A DNA stretch of 9,699 nucleotides. It comes from a bacterium. GTDB lineage: Bacteria > T1Sed10-126. Below are positions 1-6,487 of the stretch, piece after piece (the first letter of the stretch is position 1; the number at the start of each line of letters is the position of its first letter). Below the pieces are notes generated by a model that ran no database searches, was not told the DNA's origin, and saw nothing but the letters and a program-made list of their open reading frames with translations. Location: contig PWOD01000046.1 of assembly GCA_003557545.1 (NCBI GenBank), positions 1 to 9,699 of the forward strand, written 5' to 3'. A program made the position numbers and the translations under genes.

Positions 1-487
1 GCTCCAGCTCCACACCCGTACAGATTGTAAAATCTGCCGGCAGAGCACTGGTGGCATCCCAACGCCCCCCCATGCCGGCTTCCAACAGAAGATAATCCAC
101 ATCCCGCTCCGCCGCCAGCATGACTGTCACCATAAAGAAGATTTCAAACGGAGTTAATTCCGCCCCGAGCTGATCATACAGTTTAACCAACTGCCGGTTA
201 AGCTGATCGTCAGTCAATGGCCGGCCGTTGATTTTTATCCTCTCACCAGGACTCACAAGATGGGGTGAACTGCAGGAAACCGTTCTTTTCCCGACCTGTT
301 TCAACCCCTCCTCCAACAGATGGACAACCGTCCCCTTACCATTACTTCCTACCACCTGAACAACTTTAGCCCGGGGGAGTTGAAACCGCCCCAACTCAGT
401 TTTCACAGTAGTAAGTGAAGTTCTCATCGGACGGGAAGCCAGCTTGTCAAGCAACTGCTGAAGGGCCGGATATCTCTGTTCAGACAT
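1..487 (-). CDS. folC: FolC-type folylpolyglutamate/dihydrofolate synthase, N-terminal part (partial)
   Basis: This is the first 162 residues of a Mur-ligase-superfamily ATP-dependent synthetase, cut by the left edge. FolC adds glutamate to folates, and in many bacteria it also makes dihydrofolate. The P-loop is VVGSNGKGTV (residues 45-54; most FolC have GTNGKGS). CSSPHLVSPGERIKING follows at 72-88, then LTPFEIFFMVTVMLA (111-125) and LLLEAGMGGRWDATSAL (133-149), which corresponds to the family's E-x-GLGGRLDATN. These motifs in this order are diagnostic of FolC over MurC-F. ATG 487 is the only possible start because a TAA lies in frame just upstream; the SD is weak (GCGGT region). Being 12 nt behind the BMC-P trio, it is probably co-transcribed. 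The C-terminal domain cannot be assessed. Confidence 0.92.
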   Translation of the reverse strand, partial: MSEQRYPALQQLLDKLASRPMRTSLTTVKTELGRFQLPRAKVVQVVGSNGKGTVVHLLEEGLKQVGKRTVSCSSPHLVSPGERIKINGRPLTDDQLNRQLVKLYDQLGAELTPFEIFFMVTVMLAAERDVDYLLLEAGMGGRWDATSALPADFTICTGVELE

Positions 488-499
488 AAAAGTTACCGC

Positions 500-805
500 T
501 TACTCAGAATTTTTAAGTTTCTGATACCTTTCCCCGATATTAACCTGATCCACAATACCAATAATAAATCCACGAACCGGAGCACTATCATCTTCCAGAA
601 TCATCCGACTCGGTCCTCCATCATCAACTATCAGCACCTGATCACCAACGCCAGCGTCGATATTTTTATCAAGACACATATAGGGAATTCCAGTATATTC
701 ATCCGTCAGAGGATTGTAATCTTTGACCAGCAACATCCGCAAAGGCTTAAGACTATCGTGCCGCTGGGTAGCCCAGGTTCGACCTACTACTCTACCTATT
801 CTCAT
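500..805 (-). CDS. EutN/CcmL family BMC-P protein 3 (divergent)
   Basis: This 101-aa protein is the most divergent of the three. The fold signature remains: MRIGRVVGRTWATQ, LRMLLVKDYNP, a DAGVGDQVLIVDDGGPSR core (50-67) and FIIGIVDQVNIG. It has a longer loop (NPLTDEYTGIPYM, 31-43), the AVGAG motif is replaced by KNIDAG, and the C-terminal tail is basic. GGAGG lies 7 nt before the ATG. The divergence of the three copies suggests separate positions or partners rather than recent duplication. It ends 12 nt before the folC-like gene, and the two are in the same reading frame separated by a TAA stop. Confidence 0.88.
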   Translation of the reverse strand: MRIGRVVGRTWATQRHDSLKPLRMLLVKDYNPLTDEYTGIPYMCLDKNIDAGVGDQVLIVDDGGPSRMILEDDSAPVRGFIIGIVDQVNIGERYQKLKNSE

Positions 806-1077
806 GAACTCGCCTCCATATCAACACCATCAATAATCCCACAGATCGCGGCATCCGACGGCGGCAGTTTATCCCCGGTGGCAACAGCTGCTTCACGCGA
901 TTCAACATAGAAAATAAACTCGCCCGCACCTGAACCGACAGCATCAGTACAAACAATCGGGTCGCCCGCATCATTATTATCCCAATCGGTCGGCTGCACG
1001 ACTAACAACCGTTCACCTTTGAATGTGTGATATTTTTGAGAACAGACAACCCTCCCGATAACTCGACCCGGTTTCAT
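802..1077 (-). CDS. EutN/CcmL family BMC-P protein 2
   Basis: This 91-aa member of the same family reads MKPGRVIGRVVCSQK, GERLLVVQPTDWD, TDAVGSGAGEFIFYVESREA and ICGIIDGVDM. The core glycine motif (residues 45-53) is kept, but the GS-AR segment after it, well kept in copy 1, is changed to ESREA. Cys12 and Cys43 are specific to this copy among the three. It ends soon after the last strand and lacks the short tail of the other two. An AAGGAG lies 11 nt before the ATG, inside the end of copy 1. The stop overlaps the start of copy 3 by ATGA, so the two are very likely made together. Confidence 0.92.
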   Translation of the reverse strand: MKPGRVIGRVVCSQKYHTFKGERLLVVQPTDWDNNDAGDPIVCTDAVGSGAGEFIFYVESREAAVATGDKLPPSDAAICGIIDGVDMEASS

Positions 1078-1079
1078 GC

Positions 1080-1382
1080 CTATCCGGACTCCTTAGACTT
1101 GTCATAAACCGGATCGCCATCGATATCAACCAGGTCAACTATCGCCATTATCACACAATCAGTCGGACGATTTTCTGTTAACTCTGTCTGCCGGGCCGTA
1201 CTTCCCGTGGCGAACAGCACCAGCTCCCCCACCCCGGCACCAACTGCATCAACACCAACCAGTACTCCACCGTTCGGTTCCATATCAAGATTAACCGGCT
1301 GCAGTACCATAAACTTTCTTCCTCTAACTTTTTCCTCTTTACGGGTTGCCACTACATTACCTACAACACGTGCAAATTTCAT
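1080..1382 (-). CDS. EutN/CcmL family BMC-P (microcompartment vertex) protein 1
   Basis: This 100-aa protein has the single-domain EutN/CcmL fold of bacterial microcompartment vertex proteins, which form pentamers closing the corners of the shell. It is the most canonical of the three: MKFARVVGNVVATRK at the start, GRKFMVLQPVNLD, then VDAVGAGVGELVLFATGSTAR (residues 44-64) and a C-terminal IVDLVDID. All of these are normal for the family, and the length is typical. It is first of three consecutive genes, separated from the next by 2 bp. No BMC-H or BMC-T shell gene and no encapsulated enzyme lies in the window, so a microcompartment role is inferred from the family only. Confidence 0.93.
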   Translation of the reverse strand: MKFARVVGNVVATRKEEKVRGRKFMVLQPVNLDMEPNGGVLVGVDAVGAGVGELVLFATGSTARQTELTENRPTDCVIMAIVDLVDIDGDPVYDKSKESG

Positions 1383-1386
1383 AGTA

Positions 1387-1394
1387 CACCTCCT
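1387..1394 (-). promoter_or_regulatory. Strong ribosome-binding site before the BMC-P trio
   Basis: AGGAGGTG lies four bases before the ATG at 1382 and is the strongest SD in the left part of the window. The 66-bp gap that holds it also has a T7 tract without a stem and a lone TAAAAT; neither is convincing as terminator or promoter. Confidence 0.7.
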
Positions 1395-1448
1395 GAATTC
1401 TTTACTTTTATTTTACCCCGAATCGGTAGAAAAAAACAGGCTGCTAAT

Positions 1449-1862
1449 CTAAAAATCTTCCAGATACCCGGATTGACCCGACCGGGATCCTTTTATTTTC
1501 CCTCTGAACCAGTCCTTAACCCACTCCCTTATCTGGCGGCGACTGACCGGTATCAATAATAAAAATCCAAAAATATCAGTTAATAGCCCCGGGGTGAGAA
1601 GCACAAAACCGGCGATTAAAATCAGTGCCCCCTCTATAAGAGAATTCCCCGGTAAACGTCCCTGGGACAGCTGAAATTTAATCTCCAGAACAATAGCCAG
1701 GCCCTGGGTCTTGGCAAAAAATGCCCCCAACCCTGCTGTTATAACCACCAACAAAACAGTATTTACCGCTCCGATCAACTGTCCCAGTTTAATTAATAGA
1801 TAAAGTTCTATGAGGGGAACTAAAAAAAACATTAAAAACAGTTTAAACAGCATCTTCCTCAC
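1449..1862 (-). CDS. fxsA: FxsA-family membrane protein
   Basis: This 137-aa inner-membrane protein is of the FxsA family, first known because its overproduction in E. coli relieves F-plasmid exclusion of phage T7. Its cellular role is otherwise unclear. Family features are FLVPLIELYLLIKLGQLIG in the first helix, TAGLGAFFAKTQG at the end of the second, and a third hydrophobic stretch with LLTPGLLTDIFGFLLLIP followed by a basic amphipathic tail. The start is taken as GTG 1862 (GGAG four bases upstream); the ATG at 1853, preceded by GAGG, would shorten it by three residues. It lies 30 bp after the protease gene and 66 bp before the BMC-P genes. No link to hydrogenase function is known to me, and its presence here may be incidental. 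Confidence 0.9.
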   Translation of the reverse strand: MRKMLFKLFLMFFLVPLIELYLLIKLGQLIGAVNTVLLVVITAGLGAFFAKTQGLAIVLEIKFQLSQGRLPGNSLIEGALILIAGFVLLTPGLLTDIFGFLLLIPVSRRQIREWVKDWFRGKIKGSRSGQSGYLEDF

Positions 1863-1892
1863 CTGACTCCAGACTACAAAATTAAACCGGTA

Positions 1893-2402
1893 CTATCGAG
1901 CCGTCGAACAGCCCGAACCATCAGCCGCCGCTTTGAACAGGATCAAAAGCTTTTCCAGAGCCTGCTCGGTAATCTCCGATAGTTTTTCCCCCACCGCTGT
2001 ATTCTCCGGGGTCAACAATAGAAATTTTATTTCAGCCCCGGTACTTTCCTGCAGTTGTTTGGCCAGCAAACCGGGAGAATAGCTGTGAGTGCTGAATCCA
2101 TCAAGACTTATCTGGTCCAGATCAAGCAGAGATATTTCGCCCGGTTTTGCTCCGTTATTGAGCGTATCTACAATTAATATTAAATCCGGTGAGAACCGCT
2201 CGGCCGGGGCCAGAAAGTTTTCCGGGGCAGTCCCACAATCAACCGGCTTGATTCTTCCACAATCAGAAATATCAGCCGCTAATTTTTCGGCAAAAATCGA
2301 GCCAAAACCATCGTCCGAACGTAACCGCTGACCTAACCCCATGAGAAAAATCCGGCCGCTGGCTAACCAGTAAAGCAGTTTATGATTTATCGGTGAGTCC
2401 AC
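1893..2402 (-). CDS. hycI: Hydrogenase maturation protease, HycI/HyaD family
   Basis: This 169-aa cytoplasmic endopeptidase removes the C-terminal tail of the hydrogenase large subunit after Ni insertion. The sequence shows LMGLGQRLRSDDGFG (D31), a VDCGTAPEN motif, LILIVDTLNNGAKPGEI (D79) and FSTHSYSP (H106). D31, D79 and H106 align with the Asp16, Asp62 and His90 that bind metal in E. coli HycI. TAPEN and STH also resemble HycI more than the group 1 proteases. The start is GTG at 2402, 6 nt after the ferredoxin stop, with AAGGAG upstream. The position of the first motif (residues 22-34) is about 15 residues later than in HycI, so a shorter form starting at Met21 is conceivable. The likely substrate is the large subunit at the head of this cluster. 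Confidence 0.93.
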   Translation of the reverse strand: MDSPINHKLLYWLASGRIFLMGLGQRLRSDDGFGSIFAEKLAADISDCGRIKPVDCGTAPENFLAPAERFSPDLILIVDTLNNGAKPGEISLLDLDQISLDGFSTHSYSPGLLAKQLQESTGAEIKFLLLTPENTAVGEKLSEITEQALEKLLILFKAAADGSGCSTAR

Positions 2403-2408
2403 GAAAAC

Positions 2409-3065
2409 TTACTCCTTATCAAAATCTGGTGGGCTTTCAACCTCATGATGTGCCTCAAACAGTGACGCATCACGACGGCAGGCGGGACATAATATCCCCA
2501 TTCTCCGATCCCGATCGATCTCATCACGAATCTTTGATGAGATCTCCTGGCGATCAATCAGTTGCAACTCCGCCAGCTTGGTCAAATATAAGGTGGGATT
2601 ACTGTAGGCTTTATGACCAAGTTTTTTCGCCACCCATACTATATGCTCATAAGCGGAAATTATCGAGTTACAACAGGCACAAAAACACAGCTCTTTTTCC
2701 ACCTCACTGGTCTGTTCTTCACGTTTATCGGTGGACAGATCATAGCGTTTACTATATTCGATCCCATCTCCGGTGGTACAGAGCTCGACACATTGACCAC
2801 AAAAAATACATTCATCAAAATGTCTTACCATCCGCCTAAAAGGTCGGTCGACCGCCTCAACATCAATTGTCTCAATCGCTCCGGCGGGACAGACGTTCTC
2901 ACATCCCCCACAGGCCACACAGCCATCTTCCTGGTATTCCGGTGCGCCTCGGTATTCATCTACTATACTGGCCGGTTCTGCGGGAAATTTAGTCGTATAA
3001 GGCCCCCGGACAAGGGCGATGATCGCCTCTTTTAACTCCCGGAGCTTTGGTAATGGCAGACCCAT
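2409..3065 (-). CDS. HycF/HyfH/NuoI-like 2x[4Fe-4S] ferredoxin subunit with extra C-terminal Cys domain
   Basis: This 218-aa electron-transfer subunit should carry electrons between the donor side and the hydrogenase small subunit. The N-terminal amphipathic stretch with EYRGAPEY (37-44) is typical of NuoI/HycF proteins that sit on the membrane arm. Two CxxCxxCxxxC sites follow at C49-C59 (CVACGGCENVCP) and C86-C96 (CIFCGQCVELC); the second lacks the usual Pro after its last Cys. A further domain has C127-x-C129-x2-C132 (CFCACC, with C131 between) and CPAC at C193 and C196. E. coli HycF has the same arrangement (CNCRVC then CPEC), so this is closer to the formate hydrogenlyase type than to the short archaeal MbhN. 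Which metal the last site binds is not visible. The start lies 2 bp after the mrpG stop with a GGAG upstream. Confidence 0.93.
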   Translation of the reverse strand: MGLPLPKLRELKEAIIALVRGPYTTKFPAEPASIVDEYRGAPEYQEDGCVACGGCENVCPAGAIETIDVEAVDRPFRRMVRHFDECIFCGQCVELCTTGDGIEYSKRYDLSTDKREEQTSEVEKELCFCACCNSIISAYEHIVWVAKKLGHKAYSNPTLYLTKLAELQLIDRQEISSKIRDEIDRDRRMGILCPACRRDASLFEAHHEVESPPDFDKE

Positions 3066-3067
3066 TT

Positions 3068-3412
3068 TTATCTCTTCTCCCGAATGTCATCAAGATCCTC
3101 TGCATACTGGTCAACCACTGTTTGATCGGCCAGCTCGACTCCCGAAAGATAGGCGGCCCGGGAGATCGCATGCGCTGCCGTTGGAGTCGTAATAACTATA
3201 AAAACCATGGCGATCAATGATTTAATCCCTATTGCTCCAAACCCCAGGTAAACTACTACCCCCAGCAGAATAAAACAGGTGCCTATAGTAACACATTTAG
3301 TCGCGGCCTGAACCCGATTAAAAACATCGGGAAAACGCACCAGTCCAAAACAACCAAAAAAATCAAAAATTAATCCGATGAAAACTATAATCAATCCTGC
3401 CGTTTCACTCAT
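3068..3412 (-). CDS. mrpG: Mrp-type antiporter subunit G (MnhG/MbhC-like)
   Basis: This 114-aa subunit has three TM helices. The signature GLVRFPDVFNRVQAATKC is near residues 23-40, and the family ending TTPTAAHAISRAAYLSG follows the last helix. A short acidic tail closes the protein. The start at ATG 3412 is preferred because it is preceded by AAGGGAAGAG at a normal distance and gives the usual MrpG N-terminus. The frame also runs up to an ATG at 3466, but that would add 18 residues from inside mrpF. It overlaps the mrpF stop by 8 bp, and the next gene begins 2 bp after its stop. Confidence 0.94.
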   Translation of the reverse strand: MSETAGLIIVFIGLIFDFFGCFGLVRFPDVFNRVQAATKCVTIGTCFILLGVVVYLGFGAIGIKSLIAMVFIVITTPTAAHAISRAAYLSGVELADQTVVDQYAEDLDDIREKR

Positions 3413-3668
3413 CAAAACTCTTCCCTTCAAGATGTTTGGCCAGGGCCAGACTGGCAATAAATCCAACCAGTGCCCAGGAGATCCCTACTATCATATAAAA
3501 ATCCTGACCGGTATCAATCGACAACACGCCACAAAATCCAACAATTACCACACCAAGTATATCGACCGCTACAATTCTGTCAGGCACCGATGGACCACGC
3601 CCGATCCGGTACAAACAAAGAAAAATACAGGCAAGTAAGATGAGGTAAAAAAAGTCAAATACAGTCAT
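3405..3668 (-). CDS. mrpF: Mrp-type antiporter subunit F (MnhF/MbhB-like)
   Basis: This 87-aa subunit has three TM helices. The family motif follows the first helix: YRIGRGPSVPDRIVAVD, with R24, P26, D30, R31 and D36. The second helix contains VVIVGFCGVLSIDTGQ and the third GISWALVGFIASLALAKHLEG. Length is typical for MrpF. It overlaps mrpE by ATGA upstream and mrpG by 8 bp downstream. A role in the E-F-G end of the membrane arm is known from Mrp and Mbh structures; the assignment here rests on the motif and on gene order. Confidence 0.94.
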   Translation of the reverse strand: MTVFDFFYLILLACIFLCLYRIGRGPSVPDRIVAVDILGVVIVGFCGVLSIDTGQDFYMIVGISWALVGFIASLALAKHLEGKSFDE

Positions 3669-4177
3669 TCAAAAATTCTCCTTAAAATTCGTTCAAACCG
3701 GCCGGCTATCATCTCAGTCGCCTCGTCAATATCAGTCGATTGAACATTTATCCAGTGGACATAAAGCAGCTTATTTTCCATATCAACATCGACCGTCAAC
3801 GTCCCCGGGGTAAGAGTTATTGAATTGGCCAGGGCGGTAATACCGGAGTTTGACTCCAGCGATGTTCGAATCTTAACAATTCCCGGTTTTATCGGTAAAC
3901 TGGGATGAATCGCTCTGTACATAACATCAATATTTGCCAGGAGACAATAATAACTAAAGACCGGTAAATAGATCAAAAACCAGAAATAACTGAGTGGATT
4001 AACCACCTTGCTATGTCGCTCAAAAAACAGTTCATCAAACAGCAAAGCGACAAACCCGGCAGCAAACAGACCGACAAAAATATTTAACCAGAAAACCTCC
4101 CCGGTGGCCGGGTCAAACGGCCAGGCCAGTAACGACCAGATAATATATGAGAAAAAGAAAACAATCAGTTTTCTCAT
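3665..4177 (-). CDS. mrpE: Mrp-type antiporter subunit E (MnhE/MbhA-like)
   Basis: This 170-aa protein is the Mrp E subunit. It has N-terminal membrane helices (about residues 3-22, 29-47 and 60-82) and a cytoplasmic C-terminal domain of about 90 residues. The signature is clear in the second half: a Pro-rich IKPGIVKIRTSL, then ALANSITLTPGTLTVDVD, then LLYVHWINV. The C-terminal helix is charged (ERILRRIFE). In Mrp and Mbh complexes subunits E, F and G sit together at the end of the membrane arm. The start at 4177 is chosen because it overlaps the mrpD stop by ATGA and has a strong SD. The longer frame from 4288 gives an N-terminus unlike the family. The stop overlaps the mrpF start. Confidence 0.95.
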   Translation of the reverse strand: MRKLIVFFFSYIIWSLLAWPFDPATGEVFWLNIFVGLFAAGFVALLFDELFFERHSKVVNPLSYFWFLIYLPVFSYYCLLANIDVMYRAIHPSLPIKPGIVKIRTSLESNSGITALANSITLTPGTLTVDVDMENKLLYVHWINVQSTDIDEATEMIAGRFERILRRIFE

Positions 4178-5694
4178 AAACCGACTCCTCCTATGTAGCC
4201 GGCGGCTCCCTGGAGTAGATCCAGGCTGGCCGGACTTAAAATCAACCGGTAAATTCCCGGCAGAATTAGAAAACTCAAAAAGATACAAAAGACCGCAAGA
4301 ATCAACATCGATACCCGCATAAAGATCGGGGCCGTAAGATCACTCTCATATATTTTTTTATCCAACCGGCACTTATCCCAGAAAGCATACCGTTGAACCT
4401 TCATAAATGATGCCAGGGTTAAAACCGACCCGATCACAGCCAGCAGCGCATAAAACGGTTGTCCGGCCAGAACAGCCGCAAAAATTATCATCAGCTTGCT
4501 CCAAAAACCGTTAAACGGGGGAATCCCCGAGATCGATAAAGAACCGATCATCGAAGTCACAGCCGTAACTGGCATTTTCCTGGCCAGCCCGCCCATTTTT
4601 TTTAGGGAGCGGGTCCCCGTAGCTGTCTCCAGCGCTCCTGAATTTAAAAACAGCAGTGATTTAAAAACCGCATGGTTAAACAGATGAAACAGACCGGCGA
4701 CCATCCCTAATCCGGTGCCCAGTCCTATCGCCATAACCACATACCCCATCTGACTGATGCTATGGTAGGCAAACAGCCGCTTGATATCCCACTGGTAAAG
4801 AGCCAGTAGCACACCGATGATCAGCGAAATTCCACCCACCACAAGCAACAGGTTGAGAAAATAGGGATCGTTTCCCAGGTCGAACAGGTTGAATCCCACC
4901 CGCAGCAGAGCATAAACCCCGAGAACCTTAATTACCACCCCGGATAACATGGCAGAAATTGGTGCCGGCGCGGAGGGATGAGCATCGGGCAGCCAGGCGT
5001 GAAAAGGGATCAATGCCGCTTTCAAAGAAAACCCCATCAGCAGTAATGAAAAGGCAAAATAAAGTGCCCTGTTCATTCCATATTCCTGGATAAACTGGGC
5101 CGCATAAGCAATGTTCAAAGTTCCGCTTACCAGGTAAATTATGATAACTCCCAAAAGAATCAGGGCCGAAGCGATCGCTCCCATTACCAAATATTTAAAG
5201 GCGGCTTCCAGCTCTTCAGCCTCCACACCAAAACTTACAAGAATATATGAGGAAACCGAGGCCAGCTCCAGAAAAACATAGAGATTGAATAAATCACCGG
5301 TCAGTAAAATTCCGTTCATCCCGGCCAGCATAAAAAGTATCAGGGCATAAAAATAACTTCTCGAACTATATTTTTTCATGTAGTTAACCGAGTAAAGAAT
5401 CACCGTGAAACTTATCATATTAACAATTATCAGCATCAAAACCGTGAGACTATCCAGATAAATATTTATCCCCATGGGCAGGGCCCAGCCACCCATGTTC
5501 AAATTAAAACTGCGAATCACCTGTTGACCATCAAAATAACCCGCACCGATCAATATCAAAGACAACATAAACAGGGTTAAAGTAACAGCAACCGATCCCA
5601 TCTCACTAACAAAAGGACGCCGTCGGGCCAGTAAAATATAGAGAAAACCAAATCCCAGGGGCAATATAACAAATAATACCGGTAAATTGCTCAT
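4174..5694 (-). CDS. mrpD: Mrp-type antiporter subunit D (NuoN/NuoM-like, MbhH-like)
   Basis: This 506-aa antiporter-like subunit has about 14 TM helices and is the second large ion-translocating module of the complex. Unlike the NuoL-like partner, it keeps the full set of charged residues: TM5 Glu in LYVFLELASVSSY (E143), TM7 Lys in GFSLKAALIPFHAWLPDAH (K225), TM8 Lys in GVVIKVLGVY (K256) and TM12 Lys in PPFNGFWSK (K400). Also present are the broken-helix histidines in FAYHSISQMGY (H311) and GLFHLFNHAVFKS (H337, H341). Length and order match MrpD and Pyrococcus MbhH, the subunit facing the hydrogenase module in Mbh. The ATG overlaps the mrpC stop and the stop overlaps the mrpE start, both as ATGA. 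I infer that it is functional because no key residue is missing. Confidence 0.96.
   Translation of the reverse strand: MSNLPVLFVILPLGFGFLYILLARRRPFVSEMGSVAVTLTLFMLSLILIGAGYFDGQQVIRSFNLNMGGWALPMGINIYLDSLTVLMLIIVNMISFTVILYSVNYMKKYSSRSYFYALILFMLAGMNGILLTGDLFNLYVFLELASVSSYILVSFGVEAEELEAAFKYLVMGAIASALILLGVIIIYLVSGTLNIAYAAQFIQEYGMNRALYFAFSLLLMGFSLKAALIPFHAWLPDAHPSAPAPISAMLSGVVIKVLGVYALLRVGFNLFDLGNDPYFLNLLLVVGGISLIIGVLLALYQWDIKRLFAYHSISQMGYVVMAIGLGTGLGMVAGLFHLFNHAVFKSLLFLNSGALETATGTRSLKKMGGLARKMPVTAVTSMIGSLSISGIPPFNGFWSKLMIIFAAVLAGQPFYALLAVIGSVLTLASFMKVQRYAFWDKCRLDKKIYESDLTAPIFMRVSMLILAVFCIFLSFLILPGIYRLILSPASLDLLQGAAGYIGGVGL
4185..4192 (-). promoter_or_regulatory. Ribosome-binding site that fixes the mrpE start
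   Basis: AGGAGGAG lies 7 nt before the ATG at 4177, inside the end of mrpD. It supports starting mrpE there rather than at the in-frame ATG at 4288, which would add 37 polar and basic residues translated from inside mrpD. Confidence 0.8.
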
Positions 5695-6038
5695 CCCCGC
5701 AGCCTCCTTATTTCACCAACATCAAAAGTTCCATATTTTTCATATAATCTAACAGCCAGTGCAACCACAAGAGCAGTTATACCGAAATTAATAACTATAG
5801 CTGTTAGCACCAGCACCTGCGGCAGGGGATCAACCGCCAGACCAACAAACTCCCCGATTTTTTGTCCTTCTTCCAGAATCGGGACTATCCCTCCCCGCTG
5901 ATAACTTACAAGCACAATAAATAGATGAACCGCATATTCCATAACAATCAATCCCATGATAATTTTGATCAGGTTCCGTTTGACCACAACCCCATAGAAA
6001 CCGATCAAAAATAACAACAGACAGAGACCATAAATCAT
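5691..6038 (-). CDS. mrpC: Mrp-type antiporter subunit C (NuoK/MnhC/MbhG-like)
   Basis: This 115-aa protein with three TM helices is homologous to complex I NuoK. It packs between antiporter-like modules and helps form the ion path. The family hallmark DPLPQVLVLTAIVINFG begins at D70. TM2 contains a membrane glutamate (E34 in IVMEYAVHL); NuoK has an essential TM2 glutamate, but by my alignment E34 is offset from it, so equivalence is uncertain. The loop between TM2 and TM3 (VPILEEGQKIGEFVGLAVD) is longer than in NuoK, as is usual for MrpC. The start overlaps the mrpB stop and the stop overlaps the mrpD start, both as ATGA, which indicates translational coupling. Confidence 0.95.
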   Translation of the reverse strand: MIYGLCLLLFLIGFYGVVVKRNLIKIIMGLIVMEYAVHLFIVLVSYQRGGIVPILEEGQKIGEFVGLAVDPLPQVLVLTAIVINFGITALVVALAVRLYEKYGTFDVGEIRRLRG

Positions 6039-6487
6039 TCTTCGCCCGCCCCCTCTTCTAACCTGAACAGGGAGAGATATAAAAACATGGCAAAGATCGC
6101 CGCACTAACCTTAAAACCAATAACAACATTTGAAAAAACTATTGTTCCCCCGCTCTGTAATCTGAACGCTTCACCCGGCGGTAAAAAATTAGCAAAAAAG
6201 TAATTGCCAAAAACCATCCCCAGGAACCCGATGATTAAAAATAAAAGTATCGATAGACTGTCAACCACAGAGGCCTGTTTCAAAGAAAAAAGTCTAAAAG
6301 TAAACTCTTTGCCGGCGGCCAGAGTAATCAGTATAAATGAACAGGCGATTATTACCCCGCCGGGAAAACCGCCACCCGGTGTCACATGGCCGTAAAGCAT
6401 AACGTACAACCCGAAAATAAAAATAAAACTGTTGATCCAGCGGGTTACCGTCTGCACTATCGGGGACATTCCACCCTCAGGTTTCAT
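6035..6487 (-). CDS. mrpB: Mrp-type antiporter subunit B (MnhB/MbhF-like)
   Basis: This is a small integral membrane subunit (150 aa, about four TM helices) of the Mrp-like arm. Residues 15-55 carry the family signature: a first helix ending in YGHVTPGGGFPGG followed by a second hydrophobic segment. GFLGMVFGNYFFAN and a Gly-rich GGTIVFSNVVIGFKV precede the last helix, and the C-terminus is acidic. Length is normal for MnhB. It overlaps the genes on both sides by ATGA. The first ATG at 6487 has a modest GGTGA upstream. A second in-frame ATG at 6469 (Met7) is preceded by GAGGGTGGA and would also leave a normal protein, so the start is uncertain by six codons. Confidence 0.95.
   Translation of the reverse strand: MKPEGGMSPIVQTVTRWINSFIFIFGLYVMLYGHVTPGGGFPGGVIIACSFILITLAAGKEFTFRLFSLKQASVVDSLSILLFLIIGFLGMVFGNYFFANFLPPGEAFRLQSGGTIVFSNVVIGFKVSAAIFAMFLYLSLFRLEEGAGEE

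Noticed and set aside
1410-1436. Possible promoter in the gap before the BMC-P trio: TAAAAT at 1415-1410
   Set aside because: The -10-like hexamer is fair, but no hexamer at 16-18 nt upstream matches a -35 box by more than two bases, so the promoter is unproven.
1430-1495. Possible terminator after fxsA: a T7 run (minus strand) and a CCCGG/CCGGG inverted repeat
   Set aside because: The short stem lies inside the fxsA coding sequence, has a 10-nt loop and is over 20 nt from the T tract; no stem abuts the T run.
2393-3035. Plus-strand open frames of 140-148 codons opposite the ferredoxin gene
   Set aside because: They lie antisense to a clear FeS protein, overlap each other in different frames, and their products resemble no known family.
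3413-3466. Longer N-terminus of mrpG starting at ATG 3466
   Set aside because: It would add 18 residues read from inside mrpF. The start at 3412 has its own SD and gives the normal family N-terminus.
4178-4288. Longer N-terminus of mrpE starting at ATG 4288
   Set aside because: The added 37 residues are polar and basic, come from translation inside mrpD, and do not look like MrpE. The ATG at 4177 has a strong SD and an ATGA overlap.
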